Assembly (NCBI GenBank): GCA_039621445.1
Contig: CP154955.1
Location: 7,052,010-7,116,009 of the forward strand
DNA from: Euglena gracilis
Taxonomy: Eukaryota; Euglenida; Euglenophyceae; Euglenales
Length of the DNA: 64,000 nt
Direction of reading: 5' to 3'
The position numbers and the translations under genes were made by a program. This document shows, in pieces, positions 50,985 to 61,535 of this stretch (position 1 is the first letter of the stretch; each line of letters begins with the position of its first letter). The notes below the pieces were generated by a model, which worked only from the letters and a program-made list of their open reading frames with translations, made no database searches and had not been told where the DNA came from.

Positions 50985-53900
50985 ATGATTTTGATCTCGA
51001 TAGCCCTCGGGATCGAACCCCCACCCCACGGAAAGGAAAGTCAACCGGAAATCTCCTTTTCCCCCCGTTCCCATCGCTCGATGAAGCCCCATCAGTGCTG
51101 CCTCCACCCTTCTCCCCCACCGACTCCGACCCAAACCATCCCCCATCTTCTACATCCGTCCCCCACCCTCCTCCTCCCACATCCCCCATCCTTCAGCCCT
51201 CATCCCCCATCCTACTCCTCCCCGACATCCGACGTCCCGGACCCAACCGACAGACCGCAGCCCCCCCAAGGGAGCCGAGACATGGGGCTGCGGACCCCGT
51301 TCTCCTCTGGGGCCACTCCCCGGCCCCAGAAGGTCCCGAGACTCTCCCCAGAGGAAGGGGGAGCAGAGGAGACAGAGGAGCAGGAGCAGTGGGAGGAACA
51401 ACGGTGGGAACCTTGGGGGTCTGAAGGAGGATGGTGGCCTACCGAGGGTGACTACGAGCAGGACCAGGAGTTCAACGACATCAAGGCGATTGCGGCGCAA
51501 CAACACCAAGACATCGAGGTAGTCAAACGACAGATCACCGCGTGCGACACCGCAGTCAATCTCGTCCGCGAGCAAGCAACGCGTGCGTATGACGTTTCGA
51601 TGCGATGCGCGGCAGAGACCACAACGCTGCACGAAGCCGCGAGTGCTGCGCAAACCGCGATCACACAGCACGAGGTTCGCTTCGCGATGGTGGAACGAGA
51701 TGTCCAAGGGTTGAAGGAGCAGATCAAGACCGAGGCGGCATCATCATCATCCTCCAAGGGTGCAGCCATCGACACCGCGACAATACACGCAATCAGCAAA
51801 CATGATGCGCGAATCACCGTCGTTGAAAGCGAGGTCCAAATGGTGAAGGAGCAGATCAAGATGGAAACAGTGACGCGAAACAGCGACATCCGGTCCCTAG
51901 TGGAAATGATGCGGCGCGAACACGAGCAGCAAGCAGCAAAAGGATCACCAAAACCACAACAACCGATCCAGAACCCGGAGATGGAGGTGGCAATGAACAG
52001 AATGACAGTGCGGATCCAAGAAATCGAACAATCGAAAGACCGACTGAAACGGGCAACGGTGGAGGAAGTGACGGCGATCAAGAAGGAGGTGGAGGCAATG
52101 AAACAAGCACAACAGACACAGGTGGCGGTGATGGCGAAGGAGATCCAGGAGATGAAGCAAAAACAGCAACTCCAACAACCGACCACATCCGACACTCTCA
52201 TCCAGGATCTGATCTTCAAGGTGCAGGCCCTCGAGCAGAACAACAAGCAGTTCAAACGCGAGACGAAGGAGTACATCCGGAAGCTCGAGATCCAGGTGCA
52301 CGACTTCCACCACCTTGGGGCCAGGGTACAAGCCCTGGAGACCTCCATGGCCCGGGCCAAAGATGAGAAGGACAGAGAACTTCTACGGCTGAGCAAGAAG
52401 GTGGAGGTGGCGGACGAGGCACTGGCGAGGGCCATGGAGAGAGTGGAGAACAAGGTGCAGGATGAGATCAAACGACTTCAAGTCCCACAGCAACCACTCC
52501 AATCAACGGACGAGGTGGAGGACGGCATCCAACAGCTGCGGGAGAGAGTGCTCCATGGAGAGGGAGCGTTCTCCAAGGCCATCAAGGAGACAAAGACACA
52601 GCTCAGGGAAATACAAAGGGACATCCAGCTAATCCGGCAACAATCACGCCTCAATATGAGCAGCAGTGAACAGATGGAGCGAGAAGTGCAAGATCTGGCG
52701 AGACAAGTCCCACGGCTACAGCTCAGCACAACAACGCCCATCCAGGAACCACACATCCCCCGTGAAGAAGTCCGTCAACGTGCAGAGGTCCACACATTCC
52801 CGTCCCAACCGTACCCAGAAATACAAGCACGACAACAATCTTCGGTTGCGGTGCGACCGGAGCTCAGGTTGGCCAGAAAGAGCACGCGATCAATGGTGCC
52901 AAGTGAAGCAGTGACATCAATCCCAGTACAAGCAGTGATGCCAATGACGCAAGTGACACAGCCACCCAGGAGCACAACCCGAACGGCGGTGCGGGGTGTG
53001 GAAGTGACCATCGCCCCAGTGCAAGCACACACCGTCAGTCCACAACTCCAACTCCTACCCACACAACTCCTGGAGTCCATCAGCGGCAGACATCCCGGAA
53101 GGTTCAGCGGGATTGCAGAGGACTTGCCAACGTGGAGAAGAAAGTGGATTCCGTTTCTACGAAAAACGGAAGGGCTGATGCCAGCAATGACCGATGCACA
53201 GCGATTGGCGTTGCTGCGAAGTGCACTCGACGAGGCCGGGGCTCTCCTGGTTGACCAGGAGCTGGAAGCCAATCCGGACCTCGGGTACGAAGAGTACTGG
53301 GCGCGCCTCGACCTGGAGTTCGTGGCGGAAGACAAGGAGGTCCTCCGCCGCAATCTCCACCGGCTGAAGATGGCGCACGCGGGCAAGCCAACGGAGAAGT
53401 CATGGCGTGAGCTCTACGCACAGATGATGACCCTGGCTGGGCAACTTGGCGATGTCAGTGACGCAGAACTGAGTCGCCTGTTGATGAATGCGATCCCAAG
53501 GGATCCGTGGCGAAGAAAGCTGGCGATGGAGGAGGACAAAAGGACAGAGAGGGGCACCTTGGTGCTCGATGGGCTGCCAATCGATGTGGCCACAGAGGAG
53601 GTGGAGAACATGGTGCTGGCGGAGACTGGGCTGAGACCACTTGCCGTGCGACGGTTCGGCAAGCGAGTTAAGGTGACGCCGCAAGGGGAAGAGCATCGGC
53701 ATGCCATCAAAATGCTCTATGACCGGCAGCGGCTCCAAGGCGGGAGCGTTGTCAAGGTCTCACCGGACAATGCGGAGTTGGGGCCGAAAGAAATCAACGA
53801 GCTGATGACTCGTTGGCTCCGAACGGAGCAGCGGATCGCCAACGCGCCTGAGCCGCAGCAAAGCTCCGGCCCCCAAAGGCAAGACCATCGGCCACAGCCG

Positions 53901-54398
53901 CGGTGGCACCGGGAAGTGGATGCAGAGTGGGATGGTGCGGAAGAAGAAGGGGAAGAAGCTGTCCGGAAAGTGGGCAAGGGAAACAAACGGCAAGATAAGA
54001 GGCCCCCGACGCCTCCAAAGGTGTCTGAGAAGAAGGAGGAGCAACCAACAAGCACGGTGCAACCCGGACCACAGCCCACCCAAAGTGCACCGTCACCGCC
54101 ACCGGCGGTGAAGGGAGGAGATCGACAACCAGAGTGGTCATCATCGGGACAGTGGCAGAAGGCCCCGTACCAAGGCGGAGCGTCGTGGAACAACTCATGG
54201 GATGCCAAAGGCAAAGGAAAAGGCAACCCACAATGGTCAAAGGGAGGAGATGGCAAAGGTGGTGGACAAGACAAGGGTGGCAAAGGCAAAGGCGATGAGA
54301 AAGGCAAGAGCAAAGGAAAGGGAGATGGAAAAGGCAAAGGAGGAAAAGACGGCGGCCGAGGGAGGAGTGTCGCCGCAGTGGAGGAGTGGGAGGAGTGA
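50985..54398 (+). CDS. gag: Element 3 Gag: coiled coil, Gag domain, RRM-like segment, KG-rich tail
   Basis: ATG at 50985; 1,137 codons to TGA 54396. Residues 1-150 are Pro/Ser-rich and could instead be read in another frame (50831-51424), so the true N-terminus is uncertain. About 160-620 form a long predicted coiled coil rich in Glu, Gln, Lys and Arg. A Gag domain follows near residue 700 (GRHPGRFSGIAEDLPTWRRK, then NPDLGYEEYWARLDLEFV). About 855-925 look like a small RRM-type fold (GTLVLDGLPIDVATEEVENM, then GSVVKVSP). The tail repeats Lys-Gly (KGKGDGKGKGG) and has no CCHC knuckle, so the basic tail may serve RNA binding. Confidence 0.75.
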   Translation: MILISIALGIEPPPHGKESQPEISFSPRSHRSMKPHQCCLHPSPPPTPTQTIPHLLHPSPTLLLPHPPSFSPHPPSYSSPTSDVPDPTDRPQPPQGSRDMGLRTPFSSGATPRPQKVPRLSPEEGGAEETEEQEQWEEQRWEPWGSEGGWWPTEGDYEQDQEFNDIKAIAAQQHQDIEVVKRQITACDTAVNLVREQATRAYDVSMRCAAETTTLHEAASAAQTAITQHEVRFAMVERDVQGLKEQIKTEAASSSSSKGAAIDTATIHAISKHDARITVVESEVQMVKEQIKMETVTRNSDIRSLVEMMRREHEQQAAKGSPKPQQPIQNPEMEVAMNRMTVRIQEIEQSKDRLKRATVEEVTAIKKEVEAMKQAQQTQVAVMAKEIQEMKQKQQLQQPTTSDTLIQDLIFKVQALEQNNKQFKRETKEYIRKLEIQVHDFHHLGARVQALETSMARAKDEKDRELLRLSKKVEVADEALARAMERVENKVQDEIKRLQVPQQPLQSTDEVEDGIQQLRERVLHGEGAFSKAIKETKTQLREIQRDIQLIRQQSRLNMSSSEQMEREVQDLARQVPRLQLSTTTPIQEPHIPREEVRQRAEVHTFPSQPYPEIQARQQSSVAVRPELRLARKSTRSMVPSEAVTSIPVQAVMPMTQVTQPPRSTTRTAVRGVEVTIAPVQAHTVSPQLQLLPTQLLESISGRHPGRFSGIAEDLPTWRRKWIPFLRKTEGLMPAMTDAQRLALLRSALDEAGALLVDQELEANPDLGYEEYWARLDLEFVAEDKEVLRRNLHRLKMAHAGKPTEKSWRELYAQMMTLAGQLGDVSDAELSRLLMNAIPRDPWRRKLAMEEDKRTERGTLVLDGLPIDVATEEVENMVLAETGLRPLAVRRFGKRVKVTPQGEEHRHAIKMLYDRQRLQGGSVVKVSPDNAELGPKEINELMTRWLRTEQRIANAPEPQQSSGPQRQDHRPQPRWHREVDAEWDGAEEEGEEAVRKVGKGNKRQDKRPPTPPKVSEKKEEQPTSTVQPGPQPTQSAPSPPPAVKGGDRQPEWSSSGQWQKAPYQGGASWNNSWDAKGKGKGNPQWSKGGDGKGGGQDKGGKGKGDEKGKSKGKGDGKGKGGKDGGRGRSVAAVEEWEE
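54396..54398 (+). other. TGA between Gag and Pol in one continuous frame
   Basis: Codons on both sides stay in the same frame (VEEWEE, stop, RGRPGPRGGG). The next in-frame ATG is at 54492. The layout fits stop-codon readthrough of a gag-pol unit, but a separate start at 54492 is equally possible. Confidence 0.6.
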
Positions 54399-56259
54399 AG
54401 GGGCCGCCCAGGCCCCAGGGGAGGAGGCCTGGGCAGGCAGTCAAAACCCCGAGCCGGAGACCGGCAAGAGGAAGTGCACGAGGTGAGAACCATGCAGGTG
54501 TGCTCCACCACCCTGTCCAGGCATCGAGAGGAGGAAGGATGGCAGGTGGTGGCGAAAAAGAAAAGAAACCGCAAACCAAGACAATCACCACCGATGACAC
54601 AACCCGACAAGGATCAAGGCGCAAAGGGAAGGAAGGAAGAATGGGAGAGATCTATGCCAAGGAAATGGCAAAGATCAACAACAAAGAACAACAACCACTC
54701 CAAGGGAAAAGGAAGTAAGAAGGAAACGACAACCTCATCGCGACAACCACCACAAGGGTCAACATCTACCACACAACACCCTCCCCGCGACACCAACCGG
54801 CATCCACAACAAGAAAAGCAACACCTACCCCAAAGAAAGCAACATCCACTGCGCGACACCGACCGGCATCCACCACAAGAAGAGCACCCAAGAAGCCTGA
54901 CAGCCATGCAACAGCCCGACAACAATCGACCAGACACCCGGCAGCCACCCCACGAGCATCATCCGCCACAAGAACCGTCATCTCCACCGCAACATCCCCA
55001 CCATCAACAACTCCCACCAGAACGCTCCTCTAACCCGCTGCAGGCACCCCACGAGCATCATCCGCCACAAGAACCGCCATCTCCACCTCAGCATCTCCAC
55101 CATCGACATCTCCCACCAGAACGGACATGCAACCCGCAGCAGCCACCCCACGAGCGTCATCATCCACAAGAACCGTCATCCCCACCCCAACATCCCCTCC
55201 AACGACATCTCCCACCAGAACGGACATCCGAACCCCGACCCCGACCGCAGCCGCCGCCACTGGAACCGACACCATCATCCAAGCTGCATCCTCCCCAACG
55301 ACCACTCCCACCAGAACCTTCATCTTCACTGCAACAACTACCTCGACAGCAGCTACCCCACAAACCCGCATCATCATCAAAGCGACATCTACTCCAACGT
55401 CAACATCCACCAGAACCTTCATCTTCTCCACAGCATCCACCATCGCCGCTGCCGCCACGAGAACCGACTCCATCATCTAAGCCACATCCACACCAACCAC
55501 AACTCCCACGAGAACCTTCATCCACATCACGACATCCGTCATCGCAGCCGCCACCACGAGAACTGTCTTCATCTTTGCAGCTACATCCACCCCAACATTA
55601 TCGCCCACCAGAACCTTCATCTTCTTCGCGACGCCCACCTTCGCGGCTGCCACCACGAGAACCGTCTCCGTCATCACAGCGATACCCACACCAACTTCAT
55701 CGCCCACAGGAACCGTTACCTCCTCCGCAACATCCACAATCGCTACAACCGCCACGAGAACCGATTTCGTCATCTCAACAGCATCCACATCAACCACAAC
55801 TCCCACCAGGACCGTCATCTGCATCACCACGACAGCTGCTTCTGGAACCGTCATCAAAGCGACATCCTCATCAACGATATCACCCACGGGAACCGTCATC
55901 TACTTCGCGACATCCACTGCCACTACAGCCGCCACTCGAACCACCATCATCATCACAAGGAAACACCCCGCCACCTCTCCCACAAGAACCTTCATCTTCG
56001 TCTCATCATCCACTTCAACAACAACCTCCACCGGAACCGACTTCTACATCGCCGCATCGCCACAAACAACACCAACCACCAAGCGATTCCCAGCATCAAC
56101 CACAACCGCCTCAAGAAGGATCAAGGCAACATCTACAACAAGAAACACCGCATCCGCATCCAACATCCAGCAACATCGCCCAAGCCACATCCACATCCGT
56201 GCCTCCAGACTCAGCGACGCAAGAAGCAAAAGAAGAGAAGCACCAGCAGAGCCGCGGAC
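54399..56259 (+). CDS. Element 3 Pro/His/Gln-rich Pol N-terminal region
   Basis: The first ATG is at 54492 (MQVCSTTLSRHREEEGWQVV). From about 54720 to 56200 the protein is a long run of imperfect repeats such as PPEPSSSPQHP and PPREPSSSS, encoded by CCACCAGAACC-type units 30-60 bp apart. The segment is surely disordered and may be a spacer between Gag and the methyltransferase. Val/Ala-rich frames on the other strand mirror this repeat and are not genes. Confidence 0.6.
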
Positions 56260-56900
56260 GCGAGCTCTGGGCACTGGACCTGTTCTCAGGGACAGGCAGT
56301 GTCCGCCGGGCCCTGGAGGCACTGGGTTACCATGTCGTGAGTGTCGACTGGGACTCCCGGTGGCACCCCGATGTGGTGGTGGACATCCGGCGATGGGAGT
56401 ACTAGCAGCAGTATTCCCCGGGTGACTTCGATCTGCTGGCAGCATCCCCACCCTGCACCGAGTACTCATCGGCAATGACGACAAGGCCGAGGCGGTTGAG
56501 GGAAGCAGATGCGGTGGTGAGGAAAACAAAGGAGATCACCCAGTACCTCTCTCCGGCGAAGTGGTGGATCGAGAATCCCCGGCACGGGCTGCTCCGCAGG
56601 AGGGGAGTAGTCCGAGACCTGGCCTTCGTGGACCTCGACTACTGCATGTTCGGAGACTTCGGCTACCGGAAGCCCACCCTGTTCTGGTTACTGAGGGAGA
56701 TGGCCAGGGATCTCACCAACGTGTTGTGCGATGGCCGATGCAAAAGCTCGGTGCAAGGGGACAAAGGAAGACGGCGCCACCGGTTCCAGCTGGGCGGCAG
56801 GTGCCCCCACAGAGTGTCACGAGAGGAGGCGTACAGAATCCCAAGCGGCGTGGTGGAGTACCTGTGCCAAGGCACAGGACCACAAGCAGCAACCGAAGCA
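56260..56900 (+). CDS. C5-cytosine DNA methyltransferase domain (interrupted by TAG)
   Basis: Conserved motifs appear in the standard order: motif I LDLFSGTGSVRRALEALG with the SAM-binding loop (from 56274); motif II-III VVSVDWD and DVVVDI; motif IV with the catalytic Cys in AASPPCTEYSS (PPC at 56448-56456); motif VI WWIENP (56562-56579); motif VIII CMFGDFGYRKPTLFWL (about 56645-56693). A Cys/His/Arg-rich stretch and YRIPSGVVEYL may stand for a short target-recognition part and motif X. The family methylates cytosine in DNA. TAG at 56403-56405 lies between motifs III and IV (WEY, stop, QQYSPGDFD), most simply a CAG-to-TAG change. The domain lies upstream of protease in the same frame. Confidence 0.8.
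56403..56405 (+). other. In-frame TAG inside the methyltransferase
   Basis: The stop separates motifs I-III from motifs IV-VIII. The flanking codons TAC and CAG CAG keep the frame. Without readthrough or suppression neither methyltransferase nor Pol is made. Confidence 0.85.
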
Positions 56901-57830
56901 GAAGGAGCAGTGTCCAACAGCAAAGTGCAAGAGGTGACCATCAAGCCGTGGCACGTAAAGCCGGCCCGCTTTCGAGTGGGCAGGGTGCAAAGGAGAGGAG
57001 GCGGATGCCAGCTGCTGCTGGAAGTGACCGTGGAAGCCAATGGTGAGTGCTACCAAGCAAAAGCAGTCATCGACACCGGAGCCCAGACGTCTCTCTGCCG
57101 GAGGGACCTGCTGCCAGAAGCCTGCTTCACGCAGTCAAGCAAGCTGCTGCTGCTCAAGACAGTGAGTGGCGAAGAGCTCAACGGAGGGAAGAACGAGGCC
57201 ACCCTCACTCTCTCCTTCGAGGCAAGGAGCGAAGAAGGCGTGCCAGTGGGCAGCCAGTGGAGCAGCACTGTCACCGCACACGACGGGGACGTCGGCTGCG
57301 ACCTCATCCTCGGATATCCGTGGTTGAGGGTCAATCGCCTCGACGTGCAACCGTGGAGAGATGCACTCCAGCTGCATGATCCGCCACGGTGGGTGCTGTG
57401 GGCGCAAAAGAACAGCACCGTCCAAGGACAAGGAAGATCGACAGCAGCAGTGGTCACCCAGCAAGAGCCGCAACCACACCCAGCATCCTCAACCCAACAA
57501 CCCCTCCAACAACCTCTGACATCAACGGTAACACAACATCAAGAGGAAGAAAAGTGTCTGTGGAAAGAAGAAGAAGATGTGGAGGAGCAAATGCTGGCAT
57601 TGGTGGAGAAGATGCGGATGTGCGTTCGCGGAGAGATCCATGAAGCCGAGGAGGATGAAGGTGCGTCGGATGAGGAGATCTCCGACAACGAGGCACTCCA
57701 GGAAGCAGCAAGGCACATCCTCCAAGTGCAGGGCGAGCAGGTGGAAATCAGAGGCGTGGTGCAGTCAGACGACGAGCATCCAGATCCACTGGCATCCAAG
57801 CTCCGGCAAGAAATCCTGGATGAATACGCA
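56901..57830 (+). CDS. pro: Element 3 aspartic protease and linker
   Basis: The same frame as the methyltransferase. AKAVIDTGAQTSLCRRDLLP holds the active site (Asp codon at 57072) and GCDLILGYPWLRVNRLDV lies about 75 residues on. A Glu/Asp-rich linker (VRGEIHEAEEDEGASDEEIS) leads to RT. The enzyme would process the polyprotein. Confidence 0.8.
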
Positions 57831-58797
57831 GGACGCGCCTTCCGGGAAAGAGTGTGGCCAAATCCCCCAGCAAGAGGGACGCATGGCAAGGCCGTGCTCA
57901 GGCTGAAGCCAGGAGCAGTGCCAGTGGTGGGCAGAGTGATCCACCTGAGAGGAGAAAGGCATGATGCCCTGAGGGAAATGGAGGTAGAGTGCGGGAAGGA
58001 CGGCAAGCTGGAACCCGGGAGGGGTCCGTGGAGAGCAGCCGCCTTCCCAAAAAAAATAAAAGCGGGAAGTGGAGACTGGTGTGCGATTACGCGCTCACCA
58101 ACAAGCAGCTGCAGCCGGACAGCTACCCGCTGCCCCTCACCGAGGAGATCGTGGCCGAGCAAGCAAGATGTGAGCTGTTCAGCACAGTGGACCTCCGGGA
58201 TGCCTTCCATCAAGTCGCCCTTGACGCCGTGTCCCGGCCAATCACCAACATCCAAATGCCGGGCGGCCTTTGGCAGTGGACTGTGGTCCCACAAGGGATC
58301 AATGTGGGCCCGGCACTGCTGCAACGGGACATCGATGCGACGTGTGCCGGACTGCAAAGGCACTCAAGGCCGTACTTTGATGACATCATCATCTGCACCA
58401 AAAGAAAAGTCGGCAAATCGAAAGAAGACTTCCTGAAGGCCCATGCCGCAGATGTCCGGGAGACGCTGGCAGCCCTCGAGCGCGACAAGTGGGTCTCGGA
58501 CCACAAGAAGATGAAGCTGTTCATGCGCCGAGTGGAGTTTGTCGGCCATGTGCTGGGAGGAGGAAGAAGGTCGCCAGCACCAGGGAAGCTGGCAGCGGTC
58601 CAGAAGTGGGAGCTGCCCAAGAACGTCTCCAGCCTCCGGGCATTTTTGGGGCTGTGCAATTTTTACAGCGGATACGTGCGAATGTTCGCCGAATATGCGG
58701 CACCGCTGCAGGAAAAGCTGAAGCTGCCCCGGAGCTCGCCAAAGCAGGCAGCAAACACCCGGTGACATGGACCAAGGAGGAAGAGAAGGCATTCTAG
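57831..58797 (+). pseudogene. pol: Element 3 reverse transcriptase, two frame changes
   Basis: The protease frame runs to GPWRAAAFPKK, where an A8 run (58049-58056) separates it from the continuation in the -1 frame: SGKWRLVCDYALTNKQLQPD, FSTVDLRDAFHQVAL, WTVVPQGINVGPALLQRDI, catalytic box PYFDDIIICT (YFDD at 58375-58386), MRRVEFVGHVLGGG, SLRAFLGLCNFYSGYVRMF. Near 58735 the frame changes again to LAKAGSKHPVTWTKEEEKAF, followed by TAG at 58795. Confidence 0.8.
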
Positions 58798-60085
58798 CGC
58801 CTGAAGCAGGCACTCGTGGCGGACCTCGAGCTGTACCACATGGACCCCACCAAGCCGTTTGTCCTGCGGACAGATGCATTGGACTATGCGGTGGGTGCGG
58901 CGCTGGAGCAGTTCCCACTGGTGGAAGGACTCCCGTCCCTCGCGGACATCAAGCCAGGTGCCTCCATCCCCGTGGCCTTCATGAGCCGCAAGCTCACCGA
59001 TGGCCAACGGCAGAAGTGGGACACCAGGGACAAGGAGACATGTGCAATCGTCTCCGCCCTGGACAAGTGGGCGCCGTACATTCTGGACAACGAGGTGCTG
59101 GTGCTGACAGACCACAAGAGCCTACAAGGGTGGTACAAAGAGCATGTCGCAGGAGTCGGCCCACAAGGCCGCCGAGCAAGGTGGCATGCAAAGCTCAACA
59201 ACTTCCGGCTGGAAGTCATCCATGTGCCAGGCCAAGCAAACACCATCCGAGATGCGCTCTCAAGATGGGCATATCCCGCCAGCCAAGGCTTCAAGGACAC
59301 CACCTGGCATGGCACCGATCAAGACACGAAAGAAATGCAAAAGCAAATCCAGAAGGAGAAGGAAGAGGAGAGATCGTGTCCAAAGGCCACTCACCCAATC
59401 GACACAGCCACCGAAGAAAAGCAAGTGTGCATCATACGGCTCAAGCACAAAACCACCGAGAACACCGAAGTGGCAGTGACCACCCGAGCACAGATGAAAA
59501 AGAACCAGCCAGCACCAACAGCCAAGGGGTCCACCGACATGGAGACGCCAAGCCCAGCACAGCAAGACACAGCAAGACCCACCAGACCCGCCAGAGAAGC
59601 CAGCAGCATGCCAAAGAAAAACGAAAAGCCAGCAGTCCCACAGGCCAGCAGCAAATCAGCCAAAGACTCAGTGGAGGACGAGGATGACGTGGTGGAAATC
59701 ACAGCACCCACAGCAGAAAAACCCAAGGAAAAGGATGCCACAACATCAACCGCCGACCCAACAACCTCATCGCCCCATCAACATCCCGACACCTCTATCA
59801 TGCAGCCGCAACCTCCGTCTTCCAGCATCCCAGCACCCTTACCATCCTCATCATCACCCGACATCCCAACATCCTCCCCAACCACATCTGCCCCTGATCA
59901 TCCCATCACCGACCCCGCAGACGCCGAGGAGGACATCGACATCTACACCATGGACTGGGGACCGCACTATGAGAAGTGCCCCAGATGGCAAACCGTGTGG
60001 CGCCACACCAAGATCGGAGACCCGTGGCCCAAGGGCTACCGGGTTGAACACAAGAGGCTCCTGAAGGATGGGGTCTGGTGCGGGC
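58798..60085 (+). CDS. Element 3 RNase H and long Thr/Ser/Pro-rich linker
   Basis: Continues from TAG 58795 in the same frame: RLKQALVADLELYHMD, Asp in VLRTDALDYAVGAALEQ, Glu in RDKETCAIVSALDKW, Asp in VLVLTDHKSLQGWY and Asp in NTIRDALSRW, the full RNase H set. Then come about 190 residues of Lys/Thr/Ser/Pro-rich linker (to about 59930) and the start of the integrase N-terminus (DWGPHYEKCPRWQTVWRH). The frame changes near 60080. Confidence 0.75.
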
Positions 60086-61535
60086 CTGGTGGGCAAGGTC
60101 CTCAGAGCACAGCATGCCCAGACGGGCCATTGGGCAGGCGATATGCTGATGAAGGAGGCTCACCGTTTCTTCCACTTCGCTGAAGAGGAGGAGGCAAAGA
60201 AGCTGGCCGAGAGGATGCAGAAAATCTGCAGTTACTGCCAAGCAGTGGAACACCCACATCAGCCGCTGAACCTGAAGGTGACACCGACACCGGTGCCGCC
60301 CCACATCATGACCAGCGTCTGCATCGACCTGTTTGTGATGCCCGAGGTTGAGTTCGAGGGCAAGCTGTTCAATGTCGTCGCGGGCTGCGTCGACAGACAC
60401 AGCGGCTGGGTGGTGGCCACGGCACACCACACGAGGGGTTGACGGCAGCCAAGGTCGCCAAGGCGATGTACCGCAAGTGGTGGTCGCCCCATGGGATCCC
60501 AAGTGTGATCACCTCGGACAGGGGGCCCCACTTCGCAGGAGCGTGGTGGCGAACCATGTGTGCCCTGCAAGGCGTGCGGCACGCCTACTCACAAGCACAC
60601 CACCACCCCGCCAACGGCAGAGCAGAGCAGATGGGAGCACAGCTGCAGAAGCAGCTGCGGCACATCCACGAGGAGAAAGGAATTCCGTGGGTGGAAGCAC
60701 TCCCCATCGCTGTCCAACGCCTCAACGACAAAGAAGGACCAAGCGGGCTGTCACCATACGAAGTGCTCTATGGAAGGCACCGGCCATATGCTGGTGTCCC
60801 CTACGAGCCACCCACCAAGGCCGAAGATGCAGTGAGCTTCTTCGAGCGGCAGAAGCTGGTGGACAAGAAAGTCGCAGACACCGTGAACCAGTTGCATCAA
60901 AAAAAGACCGAGCAGTTGAACAAGCGACGCAAGGAGCTGCCACCGCTGCAAGTGGGCAGCAAGGCGTGGTACCTGCGGCCAAGGGGCAGGCCAGGGGAGA
61001 AGCTGGAGAGCTACTGGCTGGTCCCATGCCGCGTGATGGAGAAAAGAAGTGAGCACGGCTACGTGGTGGAACTGCAGGAAGGAAGGATGCAAGAAGCACA
61101 CCGGTGCCAGCTGAAGGCGTACGCAGAGGGCGATGAAGAGCTGGGATCACCACTGAAGCTATTCCACTTCAAGCAAGCCAGGTCAGATCCTCCAACCGGG
61201 ATCGATGAGTGGAACGTCGAAAAGGTGGTGACCCACCGAAGAACGCCGGGAGTGCTGGAGTTCAAGGTGCAGTGAGAAGGTTCCACCGAACTCACCTGGG
61301 AACCGCTGCACCACTTCTTCCACAGCTACAGCCAGCCCATCGTTGATTACTTCCAGAAGAAGAACCTGAAGGAGGATGTCATGGCCCATCTGGCCAAACA
61401 CCCAGCAGAGGTGTCCAGGGTGTGGCTGTCAGCAGTAGAAGGAGGACCGAGGCAAGACAAGATGTGGTCACTTGAGTGGGAAGAGCCCCCCACTGAGTGG
61501 ACATGGGAGGAGAAGGAGGCGAACCAGCAGCTGTG
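60068..61535 (+). pseudogene. int: Element 3 integrase and chromodomain, one frameshift and one nonsense codon
   Basis: The zinc-binding part is HAQTGHWAGDMLMKEAHRF and KICSYCQ. The first catalytic Asp is in SVCIDLFVMPE (about 60321). After a frame change at about 60438 come the second Asp in VITSDRGPHF and Glu in NGRAEQMG, with exactly 35 residues between them. The C-terminal region is followed by a chromodomain-like segment: WNVEKVVTHRRTPGVLEFKV, then TGA at 61273 where Trp is usual, then EGSTELTWEPLHHFFHSY in the same frame, ending at TGA 61533. Confidence 0.8.

Larger units (their letters stand above)
50772..61535 (+). mobile_element. Element 3: chromodomain LTR retrotransposon carrying a cytosine methyltransferase
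   Basis: From the primer site, the plus strand encodes Gag, a Pro/His/Gln-rich region, a C5-cytosine methyltransferase domain, protease, RT, RNase H, a long linker, integrase and chromodomain. Gag through the first part of RT share a single frame with just two stops (TGA 54396, TAG 56403). Later modules change frame four times. No LTR pair or target duplication was found, so outer limits are not known and the 3' end given is the last coding position. Retrotransposons with captured cytosine methyltransferases have been reported in dinoflagellates and in a charophyte alga; this element fits that class. Confidence 0.8.

Noticed and set aside
55030-55900. Val/Ala/Asp-rich minus-strand frames
   Set aside because: Exact shadows of the Pro/His/Gln-rich coding repeat on the plus strand.
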